In this document: positions 52,129 through 60,929 of the stretch, in pieces
Position numbering within the stretch: position 1 is the stretch's first letter
Layout of the letters: each line of letters starts with the position of its first letter
From: Ignavibacteriales bacterium
GTDB lineage: Bacteria; Bacteroidota; Ignavibacteria; Ignavibacteriales; Melioribacteraceae
Direction: 5' to 3'
Assembly: GCA_016177735.1 (NCBI GenBank)
Contig: JACOUS010000013.1
Span: 1 to 64,000 of the forward strand
Length of the DNA: 64,000 nt
Program-made: the position numbers and the translations under genes
Notes under the pieces: generated by a model
The model's database searches: none
Told to the model about the DNA's origin: nothing
What the model saw: the letters and a program-made list of their open reading frames with translations, nothing else

Positions 52129-53046
52129 TTATCTTCTTCTTCCCGAATCACCCGAAGATCTGGTAGAGCCGCCAGACGAACGTGAAGAACCTCCCGAAGA
52201 TCTTGAACCGCTATCAGAGCCTGAACTTGGAGGCGGACTGTAAGACGGTGATGAAGAAGAGGTCGGCGGATTATATGACGGGGCTTCACGTTTTTCTGAA
52301 GAACTCTGACCACCGGACGATGATTTTCTTTCACTATCTCCCGAACTGCTTCTGCCTCTATCTCTACTGCCGCTGCTTCTCGTTGAAGAATTATCGCGTG
52401 ATGAACTTCTATCTCTCGATCTAACTCCCGACGAGCCGGATTTATTTGTATTGCCCTTTGATAAACCGGTTCCGCTTTTACTTCCGCTGCGCGAAACACC
52501 GGTACGATTAAGATCAACATCGCGGCTTCTTTCATTATCATGGCTTCCGATGCTTGTTCTGCCTCCGCCGTTTCTACTGCCGCGGTCGCGTGTTGTTACA
52601 CTTCTGCCATCGCCGTTGTTTCGTAATCGTGTCGCAACACTTCGGTCTTTATAGTAACCTGAAGAATAATTCCCATGCCCATAATGGTATGGATAGTAAT
52701 AAGGATAATACCACGGATCATAATATGTCCAGTAATTATAAGAGTAAGGCCAAACTGCGGGATAGCAGCTTCCCCAATTCCACCAATAAGGATAGCCGTA
52801 AGGATCTCCGAAATGATAACCGAAGGAAGGATAGTAACCAAAATAAAATCTGCGGTAACCGGCAAAGCCGTCGTCGTAATAATAATCATCGGCATCGGTG
52901 TACGCTTCATCCAAAGAATCTTGATCTTCATCGTAAACATATTCGTCTTCTTCGTCAGCGCGAGGTTCTCGTAATGCAAGTTGTGTGTAGCATCCTCCGA
53001 GGGAGAGGGCTAAAACGAAAAGTAAAATTAGGTTAATCTTTTTCAT
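52129..53046 (-). CDS. Low-complexity lipoprotein: acidic, aromatic-rich, then Arg/Ser-rich
   Basis: The 305-residue protein has a lipobox (LGGC, near residue 18), then an acidic tyrosine-rich stretch, then about 80 residues dominated by Tyr, Trp, Phe, Pro and Gly (YYPYYYPYHYGHGN type), and a tail of about 170 residues of Arg, Ser, Gly, Asp and Asn with RS-like repeats. It should be anchored in the outer membrane and intrinsically disordered. The start is ATG 53046 with GGTGGTT before it. A second frame on the same strand also stays open for 139 codons, which is explained by the biased composition. I do not recognise a family or function. Confidence 0.78.
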   Translation of the reverse strand: MKKINLILLFVLALSLGGCYTQLALREPRADEEDEYVYDEDQDSLDEAYTDADDYYYDDGFAGYRRFYFGYYPSFGYHFGDPYGYPYWWNWGSCYPAVWPYSYNYWTYYDPWYYPYYYPYHYGHGNYSSGYYKDRSVATRLRNNGDGRSVTTRDRGSRNGGGRTSIGSHDNERSRDVDLNRTGVSRSGSKSGTGLSKGNTNKSGSSGVRSRDRSSSRDNSSTRSSGSRDRGRSSSGDSERKSSSGGQSSSEKREAPSYNPPTSSSSPSYSPPPSSGSDSGSRSSGGSSRSSGGSTRSSGDSGRRR

Positions 53047-53180
53047 ACCAACCACCAAACTGTTTTTAAATATTAAACAAAATTTGTGCCCTAAGAAGTT
53101 TAAAAAAGAAGGGTAAAAAATCAGTACAATTCTTGGGAGTGTATAAGATAATGTACTATTGTGTTCGCGAATTAATACAA

Positions 53181-53951
53181 TCAGAAAATCGGCTGAACAT
53201 ACTCAACAAAAATTCCTCGGTCTGCTTTCTGGCTTACAAATTTTTTATTGTCCAAAAGATCACGCAAGTTAAACCCTACGGTCAGGCCGTCGCCAATTGA
53301 ATATTTAATTCCTAAATTGAGGAAACCGTTCCCTTCTCCGAGAGCCTTGCCTGAATTATCGTTGACGGCAAAATCATATTCACCAACAATAGAAACTTTG
53401 GCACCGATAGTTTTTTCGAATCCAATACCGAGATTTAAATCTTTATCACCATCTTCCCTTTCGAGAGAATAGTTTACTACACCGTGAATGCTGAGGTAAC
53501 CAAGAAGATCAAAATTTTTTGAAGCCGCGACAAAAATACCCGGCGATTTAATTTGGAAACGATCCAAATCTTTATCGTAATAACCCTTTCCTTGTGAATC
53601 AAAACCAAGGGTAATTGCCGGTACCATTTCGCTCTCGTCGGTAATTCTTGCACGCACATTTACACCCGGAAGTTTGTACATTTCAACTTTTCCGGAACCA
53701 ATTATATTTGCACCGCCGTAAGAAATTCCGAAGCTGAAATTTTCAAACACACCTACTTCAATTCTGGAAACGAGTACACCGTCCGGCATTATGTCCATCA
53801 CTATCGCAGCATATCCTCGTTGAAGAATGCCGGCAGTCGGCAAATCGATTAAGCTGCGATATTCATATTTTGCATTTGAGCCGCTTGTTCCTTGAGAGTA
53901 AACAAGGTTTGATAAAATTATTATCAACACGAGAGCAAGATTTTTTTTCAT
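53181..53951 (-). CDS. Exported beta-barrel-like protein
   Basis: The 256-residue protein has a signal peptide (ending LVYSQ) and beta-strand-rich sequence with alternating hydrophobic residues, for example FSFGISYGGANIIGSG, LGFDSQGKGYYDKDLDRF, LNLGIGFEKTIGAKVSIVGEY and FLNLGIKYSIGDGLTVGF. It probably forms an outer-membrane barrel. No family signature is recognised and no operon partner is obvious (the cysS gene lies 69 bases downstream). Confidence 0.72.
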   Translation of the reverse strand: MKKNLALVLIIILSNLVYSQGTSGSNAKYEYRSLIDLPTAGILQRGYAAIVMDIMPDGVLVSRIEVGVFENFSFGISYGGANIIGSGKVEMYKLPGVNVRARITDESEMVPAITLGFDSQGKGYYDKDLDRFQIKSPGIFVAASKNFDLLGYLSIHGVVNYSLEREDGDKDLNLGIGFEKTIGAKVSIVGEYDFAVNDNSGKALGEGNGFLNLGIKYSIGDGLTVGFNLRDLLDNKKFVSQKADRGIFVEYVQPIF

Positions 53952-54020
53952 TTTATACCGGATTTAATTTTTATCAAGATAACAATTCTAAATTAATTTT
54001 TTGAATAAATTTTTTGTTAA

Positions 54021-55430
54021 TCATTTCTTTTTGTAGGTCGTTCCTTCTTTCCCGTCCTTCAATTCAATGCCAAGTTTGTTCAAATCGTTACGGATTTGAT
54101 CTGCAAGCGGAAAGTTTTTCTCTTTCTTCAAAATATTCCTAACGGAAAGAAGCAATTCTATCACTTCGTTTTCAAGCGAAGCGGAAACTTCTTTTTGCAA
54201 AGAATCGAAATGGATTATACCAAGCACATTCTCTGCCGTATCAACTAAGAATTTTTTCGTTTCGGAAAAGAATGAAGAATTGATCCTCTCGTTTTCAGAA
54301 ACGATCTTGTTTACATTTTTAACAAAATCAAAAATTACTGCAACGGCTTTGGAAGTGTTGAAATCATCGTCCATCACTTCCGTGAATTGCATGTAATAAT
54401 TCTTGAAATCAATATCAGGTTGTGCGCCATCTTCAATATTCTTTTTAATACCGGCATCAATCATTTCGGCGAGGTTAACAATTTTTTCAACGCCTTTTTC
54501 TGCAGCACTCAACAATTCTTCGCTGAAATTTAACGGACCACCGTAATACGTCTGCGCAAAGAATAACCTGATAGCCTCTGCAGAATATTTTTTTAGAATT
54601 TCTCTCGCAGTAAAAAAATTACCGAGCGATTTCGACATTTTTTCGTTTTGGATATTCAAAAACCCAAAATGCATCCAGTACTTCACAAATTTCTGATTGA
54701 AGCAAGCTTCGCTCTGCGCAATTTCATTTTCGTGATGTGGAAAAATTAAATCGTTGCCGCCGGCATGAATATCAATTGTATTACCGAGATATTTAGTACT
54801 CATCGCAGAACATTCAATATGCCAACCGGGTCTTCCTTTGCCCCACGGGCTATCCCAGCTTGGCTCACCTTCTTTTGCTTTTTTCCAGAGAGCGAAATCA
54901 AGCGGATTCTTTTTTTGTTCGTTCACTTCAATACGGGCACCGGCTTCAAGTTCTTCCAAATTTTTTCCGCTCAACTTTCCGTAATCGGGAAATTTTGTTA
55001 CATCATAAAACAAATTTCCGTCAACGTTGTAAGCGATCCCTTTTTCAACAAGACCCGCAATTATTGAAATCATTTCATTGATGTGCTCGGTTGCTTTTGG
55101 ATTTCTTGTTGCCGGTTTTACTTTCAGACTTGCTAAATCATTATTAAAAGCTTTGGCGTAAAATTCCGAAACTTCTTGCGCAGTTTTGTTTTCTTCTTTT
55201 GATCTTCTAATAATTTTGTCTTCGATATCAGTGATGTTCAAAAGAAAATTTACCGAGTAGCCTTTAAATTCTAAATAGCGGCGGATTATATCTGCCATAA
55301 TAAAAGAACGTGCGTTGCCAATATGGAAATAATCGTAAACAGTAGGACCACAAACATACATCGTAACATTGGGTGGATTGATCGGGCGGAATTCTTCTTT
55401 TGTTTTAGAAAAAGTATTATTGATCAGCAT
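54021..55430 (-). CDS. cysS: Cysteinyl-tRNA synthetase
   Basis: The 469-residue class I synthetase has the HIGH-type motif HIGN at residues 36-39, KMSKS at 264-268, and the zinc-binding cysteine/histidine elements in MYVCGPTVYD, WHIECSAMS and HHENEIAQSEA. The C-terminal DALR-like helical domain is present, and the length is normal. It charges tRNA-Cys. No neighbouring gene explains its position. Confidence 0.97.
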   Translation of the reverse strand: MLINNTFSKTKEEFRPINPPNVTMYVCGPTVYDYFHIGNARSFIMADIIRRYLEFKGYSVNFLLNITDIEDKIIRRSKEENKTAQEVSEFYAKAFNNDLASLKVKPATRNPKATEHINEMISIIAGLVEKGIAYNVDGNLFYDVTKFPDYGKLSGKNLEELEAGARIEVNEQKKNPLDFALWKKAKEGEPSWDSPWGKGRPGWHIECSAMSTKYLGNTIDIHAGGNDLIFPHHENEIAQSEACFNQKFVKYWMHFGFLNIQNEKMSKSLGNFFTAREILKKYSAEAIRLFFAQTYYGGPLNFSEELLSAAEKGVEKIVNLAEMIDAGIKKNIEDGAQPDIDFKNYYMQFTEVMDDDFNTSKAVAVIFDFVKNVNKIVSENERINSSFFSETKKFLVDTAENVLGIIHFDSLQKEVSASLENEVIELLLSVRNILKKEKNFPLADQIRNDLNKLGIELKDGKEGTTYKKK

Positions 55431-55664
55431 TATTTTTCCAGATTTTGGGAAAAAATATACGAATAGGTCGCTGTTTATTCAAATTTTGCATGGAACAGTT
55501 TTTGTGTAATAATCAGATAAAAAGATAATAAAACATTTAATTTGGACTTCAGTATCTTTATTAATATTTTTATATTGGACAAAGAAATCCGAATAAAGAA
55601 GGGATAACAAAAATATCTCTGAATTGGATTCAACTAACAAAACTCAAATCAAGGGAGGAGTTAT

Positions 55665-57680
55665 ATGCAAAAGAGACTTACAACATTAGCTCTTGCAATA
55701 TTTCTTTTTGCCGGAGTTGTATTTTCTCAAACCATGAAAGTAACAACTTACGGTGTGTCTCCAAGAGAAGCCGGGATTAGCACAACTGATATTTTTACCT
55801 CTGCCTACAACGGCTTAACAAATGTCGGTGCCGGTACAAAAATGTATCTTCAAGTAAAGTTGACCGGTGGAAGATTGGACAATCCGACTTTCGCAACAAC
55901 AGAAAGACCATCAGGTTCAAGCCCCAAATTCGGTGGTACACCTTTCGAAGCAGATACGTCAACAGCCATTACATCTTTCTTACCGGACAAACCGGGGAAA
56001 TATGTTGTTCAAGTTACCGATGGACCATACACTGCAACGATTACAATTAATGCCGCTAAATATATCGGCGTTTTAAACACCGTTAATAATGTAAACTGCC
56101 AAACATGCCATCCGAGTTATGTTGAAAAATGGCAGCAGACCGGACATGCAACAATGTTAGTCCGCGGTTTGGAAGGTACACTTAGTAGTCATTACGGTGG
56201 AAGCTGTATTTCATGCCATACAACCGGGTACAATGCAGACACGACAGCGGTTAACGATGGTTTCGATGATCTAACTTTCACATTTCCTACTACATTAACA
56301 ACCGGAACTTACCAAAGCATGGTAGATCAATTTCCGGATGCGATGCAAAAAGCAAACATCCAGTGCGAAGCGTGCCATGGACCGGCAAGCGGTCACTTCG
56401 GCGAAACAAAAGATTCAAGAATTCAAGTTACTTATGATGCGGCAAACTGCGCTATTTGTCATGACGACGGACATTACCATGTTTATCCGGAACAATGGGA
56501 TTATTCACGACATGCTGTTGCAACAAATTATCCGACCGGACCCGGACGTGAAAGCTGCGTACGCTGCCATACAGCAAAAGGTTTCGCACAATATGCAAAA
56601 GGCGTTTCAACAACCGATCCGTATTTTGATCCATCGTATCAACCGATTACTTGCGCCGGATGCCACGATCCACATGATGTAACAAATCCAAATCAAATAA
56701 GAAAGATGACAGCAAAATTAGCAAGCGGCGTTGAGATTACAGACGGCGGAAAAGGTTTGCTTTGTATGAATTGCCATCAAAGCCGCACTAATGCTAATGA
56801 TGCTTATGTAGCTCCGAAAACTTCTTATTCGCGTTTCGGTACACACTATTCCGATCCGGCTGATATTATCAACGGACAAAATGTTTACACGTTTGGTGCA
56901 ACACTTGGTTTTACAGATCATATTAAAATTACAGAGAACGGATGCGTTACTTGCCATATGGCGGCATACACTGTCGATCCTGATCTCAAGATTCAATTAG
57001 CCGGCAAACATACATTCTCGATGAGCACTCCGGGCGGACAAGATAATATGCAAGCTTGTGCAGCATGCCATGGCAGTTCGTTGGGTGCTTCTTTTGATGA
57101 TGTGAGATATTTCCCGGGAGGCAGAGGCGATCTTGATCAAGACGGAACAATCGAAGGAATACAAGCTGAAATTCACGGCTTACTTGATGCTTGCGCTGTT
57201 CTTCTTCCGTTAAAGAATCCGGCTGATTGGGCACACGAAGACCCGACATCTGCATGGACAAAAACACAATTGATGGCATTCTACAACATGAAAGCTATCT
57301 ATTATGACGGCAGTTACGGTATTCACAATCCGGAATTCATCTACACACTTTTAATTGAATCGTATCGTCAAATAGGCGGTGTTGTTGGTGTTGAAGATGA
57401 ATTGCAAACAGTGCCGGCTGAATATGCTCTGTTTAACAACTATCCGAATCCGTTTAACCCGTCAACCAACATCCGTTTTGCATTGCCAAAAACTTCTAAC
57501 GTTAAATTGACTGTTTATGATGCAATCGGAAGAGAAGTGAGAACGTTGGTAAATAACGAATTAACAGCCGGAACGCATACGATTGCATTCAATGCAAGTA
57601 ATCTGGCATCCGGTGTTTATCTCTATAAAATAGAGGCTGGTGATTTTGTTAAAGTAAATAAAATGTTGTTGATTAAATAA
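55665..57680 (+). CDS. Nine-haem c-type cytochrome with T9SS sorting domain
   Basis: The 671-residue protein has a signal peptide (ending VFSQ), an Ig-like N-terminal domain (about 25-140), a cytochrome region with nine CxxCH motifs between residues 145 and about 470 (CQTCH, CISCH, CEACH, CAICH, CVRCH, CAGCH, CMNCH, CVTCH, CAACH) and a C-terminal T9SS type A sorting domain (about 588-671) with NNYPNPFNPSTNIRFALPK and a SGVYLYKIEAGD...KMLLIK end. It should receive haem in the periplasm and then cross the outer membrane by T9SS. A strong GGGAGGAG precedes the ATG. A role as surface electron carrier is inferred. Confidence 0.93.
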   Translation: MQKRLTTLALAIFLFAGVVFSQTMKVTTYGVSPREAGISTTDIFTSAYNGLTNVGAGTKMYLQVKLTGGRLDNPTFATTERPSGSSPKFGGTPFEADTSTAITSFLPDKPGKYVVQVTDGPYTATITINAAKYIGVLNTVNNVNCQTCHPSYVEKWQQTGHATMLVRGLEGTLSSHYGGSCISCHTTGYNADTTAVNDGFDDLTFTFPTTLTTGTYQSMVDQFPDAMQKANIQCEACHGPASGHFGETKDSRIQVTYDAANCAICHDDGHYHVYPEQWDYSRHAVATNYPTGPGRESCVRCHTAKGFAQYAKGVSTTDPYFDPSYQPITCAGCHDPHDVTNPNQIRKMTAKLASGVEITDGGKGLLCMNCHQSRTNANDAYVAPKTSYSRFGTHYSDPADIINGQNVYTFGATLGFTDHIKITENGCVTCHMAAYTVDPDLKIQLAGKHTFSMSTPGGQDNMQACAACHGSSLGASFDDVRYFPGGRGDLDQDGTIEGIQAEIHGLLDACAVLLPLKNPADWAHEDPTSAWTKTQLMAFYNMKAIYYDGSYGIHNPEFIYTLLIESYRQIGGVVGVEDELQTVPAEYALFNNYPNPFNPSTNIRFALPKTSNVKLTVYDAIGREVRTLVNNELTAGTHTIAFNASNLASGVYLYKIEAGDFVKVNKMLLIK

Positions 57681-57711
57681 GCAGTTCTTTTCATAGCCTC
57701 CTTATAAAAAG

Positions 57712-57739
57712 ACCCCGTCTATTGCGGGGTCTTTTTTTA
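57712..57739. terminator. Terminator, probably bidirectional
   Basis: GACCCCG (57712-57718) pairs with CGGGGTC (57726-57732), followed by seven T residues on the plus strand; the minus strand has a shorter T-run beyond the stem. It ends the cytochrome gene and likely also the convergent membrane-protein gene. Confidence 0.9.
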
Positions 57740-57743
57740 AATG

Positions 57744-59399
57744 CTAAAGGCGATGCGTACCGCTGTGTGTGTCTTTAATTTTTCTTTTCGTATATAAGAC
57801 AGAAATAGTAATCAGCACAATTCCCAGTGCGAGAAATGAAACTATTTTATAGACAAGATCACTGCCGGTAATTCCGATAATTGCTGTGTAAACCAGCGTT
57901 AACAAAAAAGTTATCAACGACATCCATCTGTACTTTTTGTTATTCAACACAATACTAAGCAGATAATAGATCACTGCAACAATAATCCACGAAATACTGA
58001 TCAAACTTTCAGGCACTGTGTTATAAAGTGCATATGGAATTGTAAAGAGTGCGGCGGCAAGATATGCATTCCTCATTTGTTCAGTTTGTAATTCGAGTCT
58101 CTCCTTTTTCCAATTCAAAATTCTTGCGCTCAACAAAGCCGTAACACCAAAACTGAGACTGAAAAAATTAATCTCTTCACCCGAAGTTAGATACGCAAGC
58201 AGTACGGCGAGGTAGATTATAAAATTCGTGACAACAATAAATTTTGATCTGAACCAGACAGCAGTAACAACAACAAGAAGGCTTTGCCAGCAGAGCCAGA
58301 TTAAATAATCCGGTACTTGCCAATGAAGTATCGCAAGACTTAACGAAAGATACCCAGCCATTGCCAAATAAAATGTTGAATACTTGCTCTTTTCTTTAAT
58401 CCAGAATAGCATTGCGGCAAGCATGAAGAACAAAAATGCCGACAGATAAACCGGCAATGCCGGTTCATATTTTGATGTAAGCTGAATCAGCAGAATAGAT
58501 ACAAATGCAAATGCAGAATTGAAAAACGTGAACAAACCGGCGTTCAAAGTTTCCGGGAAAGGTTCTTCTCTTTTCAAATGAGCAGAAGAAAAAATCGAGG
58601 CATACACTAATATGAAAAGCAGATTCAACGGAATTGAAATACCGTTTTCATAAATATTAACATCCCGTGCATATATTAAATACCAAAGCACATGAGTTAA
58701 ATACGCGAGAGGCATGAGATATGAAACAACGTTACCCCATTTGTATTTATTTCTGATTAGTATCCCGGCAATAGAAATTAAAGTAACTATAACATAGAGA
58801 TATAAAGCGCCCGTACTAATAAGTACGGTTATTAATCCCAATGTTAAACTTATACAAACGAGATAGAATGAATCCCGTTTCAACGAAATCAAAATATTTG
58901 CAAGAACAATTATACTTAAGAGAAGAATTTCAATCGTATTTGATTGTATTGCATCTACTGCACCGAAAAAATAGAAACGAAGTGTACTGAAATAAAGTAA
59001 AATCATTCCGCCGCCGAGAAGAAAACTCGAAATATTTTTGGAAGTAGCCCGCAAATAAGATGATAAAGAAAAGATCGCTACAGTTAAAAAATAACCGATC
59101 GTACCCGGTAAATATGCAGAGAAATTTTCGTATGGAAGAGACAACATAAAACAAAATCCGATTATCAATACAGTTGTGCCGAGCAAAGCAAACCACGATT
59201 GCCCGATTCGCAGTTCGAGTTTTTCTTCCCTTTCTTCGTCGGTTTCGATAATACCATCGGGAATACTTTTTTCAACGGTCAAATCACTTGCCGATGGTGT
59301 AAATTTTAAAACGTCTTCGATTCTGGATATTCTATGTTCGAGTTTTTGAATCAGTTCTTTCAATTCGGAATAACCGTCATTTTTTATTGAAGGTTCCAT
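57744..59399 (-). CDS. Multi-pass membrane protein (DUF2339-like)
   Basis: The 551-residue protein begins with a short coiled coil (ELKELIQKLEHRISRIEDVL) and an acidic linker, then LELRIGQSWFALLGTTVLIIG, which resembles the start of the DUF2339 membrane domain. After it come roughly 14-16 hydrophobic helices to the end. No catalytic motif is visible. A strong AGGAGG lies upstream. It is the last gene of a minus-strand run after the multihaem cytochrome (66 bases apart). Function unknown; a link to electron transfer is only positional. Confidence 0.72.
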   Translation of the reverse strand: MEPSIKNDGYSELKELIQKLEHRISRIEDVLKFTPSASDLTVEKSIPDGIIETDEEREEKLELRIGQSWFALLGTTVLIIGFCFMLSLPYENFSAYLPGTIGYFLTVAIFSLSSYLRATSKNISSFLLGGGMILLYFSTLRFYFFGAVDAIQSNTIEILLLSIIVLANILISLKRDSFYLVCISLTLGLITVLISTGALYLYVIVTLISIAGILIRNKYKWGNVVSYLMPLAYLTHVLWYLIYARDVNIYENGISIPLNLLFILVYASIFSSAHLKREEPFPETLNAGLFTFFNSAFAFVSILLIQLTSKYEPALPVYLSAFLFFMLAAMLFWIKEKSKYSTFYLAMAGYLSLSLAILHWQVPDYLIWLCWQSLLVVVTAVWFRSKFIVVTNFIIYLAVLLAYLTSGEEINFFSLSFGVTALLSARILNWKKERLELQTEQMRNAYLAAALFTIPYALYNTVPESLISISWIIVAVIYYLLSIVLNNKKYRWMSLITFLLTLVYTAIIGITGSDLVYKIVSFLALGIVLITISVLYTKRKIKDTHSGTHRL

Positions 59400-59465
59400 T
59401 CAGCCGCCTCCTCTTTTTGTTCAATCTCTTTCTACAAAAAAATAGAAGTTGTAATTAATCTTTAT

Positions 59466-60929
59466 TCAAAAATTTTTCTTCTTTTCAATTTTTCTTATGT
59501 ACAAAAAAATTGTGAACGCCAAACCGGAGATTATCAGCACTGAAACTCCGAGTCCATAACGCCGGAAATAATAATCGTTAATCGCTTTTTTTGATTCATC
59601 GATAACCGAAGATGCGACCGTCAATCCTTTTTGCTCAACAACCTCTTTAAATTTTTCGATATCAAACGAGTGAATTATGGTGCGTGTTTCTTGTTTGGCT
59701 TGATTTGCATCGCGGAGTTTAAATTTTGCTTCGCTGATCTCCATTCCCTTTTGCTCGGCTTCATCAATAAGTTTTTTTGCATAAAGTATTTGCACATCCA
59801 AACTATCAATCAACTTTCTCATCAGTCGTGCCGATTTAAATCCTTCTGCGTTCAAATTTTCTTTGTGGCACTTGCCGCAAATTTCATTCTTCCCCACTCC
59901 GAGCAATTCGTTTGTCGCGGTTAAAATATGATGATTGCCGTGACAAGTTTCGCACTCGGGATAATTTTTCTCATCGAATGCCTTTTTGTGCGGACTGCCC
60001 GAGAACAATTCCGCATTAAGCGCATGGCATGTGCCGCAGACTTTTGAAATCGATTCTACACCCGGAGGAGTTGCCGCATGATTTCCATGACAACTATTGC
60101 ACGCCGGTGCGTTGAGATCATTCTTTTCAAGTAATGCTATGCCGTGCACACCCGATGAAAATTTTTTGTACTGATCCGTAGGAATTTTGTATCCGCTCAT
60201 ATATTCCGAATTGCTGTGACAGTTCGAACAAGTTTTCGGAATGTTCGAAGGATAAACTTTTGATTTCACATCGGAAGCTTTTCTTATTTCGTGAGAGCCG
60301 TGGCAATCCGAACAATCTGCCGTTTTTGTATCCCCTCTTTCATTTTTCAAACCGTGAACGCTCGTTCGATATTTTTGAAACTGATCAACCGGAAGCGAAG
60401 GATTGTACGACCTCATATAAACAGCGTTGTTGTGGCACTTAGCACACAGCGCCGGAAGATTCAAAGAATAAGCCGGCGATGACGGATTTTTTACCGATAC
60501 AATTCCATGCGCATTATGGCATGTTGTGCATTGAAGAATATGCGAGCTGCCTGAAATAGATTTTTGCCAGTGAACACTGTTTTGAATAAGCGATTGCTGA
60601 TTAACCGGCAATGTTGAGTTGTATTTTTTCATCTGCTCTTTATTTGAATGGCAGTTTACACAGCGGTTGGAAATGTCATCACCTTTTGGAACACCGATAA
60701 ATCCTTCTTTTCCGCTCATCGCAATTTCCATATCGTCGGTTCTGCTGTTTCCGCCGTGGCATGCATTGCATGAAATATTTCTTTGGGAGTGAACATCATG
60801 TTTATACAATTCAGCAATCTCATCTCCGGTTGACTCGTGACAAATGAAACATTGATCATCATTTGTTTGCGCGTAAATAAAACTGCAGACGAATAACATT
60901 GCAGATAATATGTTCAACATTCCTTTCAT
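59466..60929 (-). CDS. Membrane-anchored eleven-haem cytochrome c
   Basis: The 487-residue protein has a signal peptide (ending IYAQ), eleven CxxCH motifs between residues 27 and 355 (CFICH, CNACH, CVNCH, CTTCH, CAKCH, CSDCH, CSNCH, CNSCH, CGTCH, CETCH, CGKCH), a helical stalk (about 365-460) and a C-terminal membrane helix (LGVSVLIISGLAFTIFLYI) with a short KKK-rich cytoplasmic tail. The start at 60929 (ATGA overlap with cytochrome b) is preferred to ATG 60938. Its place in the Rieske/cytochrome b operon suggests that it takes the place of cytochrome c1 as electron acceptor in a quinol-oxidising complex. That role is inferred from gene order. Confidence 0.92.
   Translation of the reverse strand: MKGMLNILSAMLFVCSFIYAQTNDDQCFICHESTGDEIAELYKHDVHSQRNISCNACHGGNSRTDDMEIAMSGKEGFIGVPKGDDISNRCVNCHSNKEQMKKYNSTLPVNQQSLIQNSVHWQKSISGSSHILQCTTCHNAHGIVSVKNPSSPAYSLNLPALCAKCHNNAVYMRSYNPSLPVDQFQKYRTSVHGLKNERGDTKTADCSDCHGSHEIRKASDVKSKVYPSNIPKTCSNCHSNSEYMSGYKIPTDQYKKFSSGVHGIALLEKNDLNAPACNSCHGNHAATPPGVESISKVCGTCHALNAELFSGSPHKKAFDEKNYPECETCHGNHHILTATNELLGVGKNEICGKCHKENLNAEGFKSARLMRKLIDSLDVQILYAKKLIDEAEQKGMEISEAKFKLRDANQAKQETRTIIHSFDIEKFKEVVEQKGLTVASSVIDESKKAINDYYFRRYGLGVSVLIISGLAFTIFLYIRKIEKKKNF

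Noticed and set aside
52122-52541. 139-codon open frame on the same strand as the low-complexity lipoprotein
   Set aside because: It is an alternate frame of Arg/Ser-repeat DNA; the lipoprotein frame has signal peptide, lipobox and ribosome-binding site.
55431-55664. Small RNA or riboswitch upstream of the nine-haem cytochrome gene
   Set aside because: The 234-base leader is very AT-rich but no stable fold or known motif could be recognised by eye.
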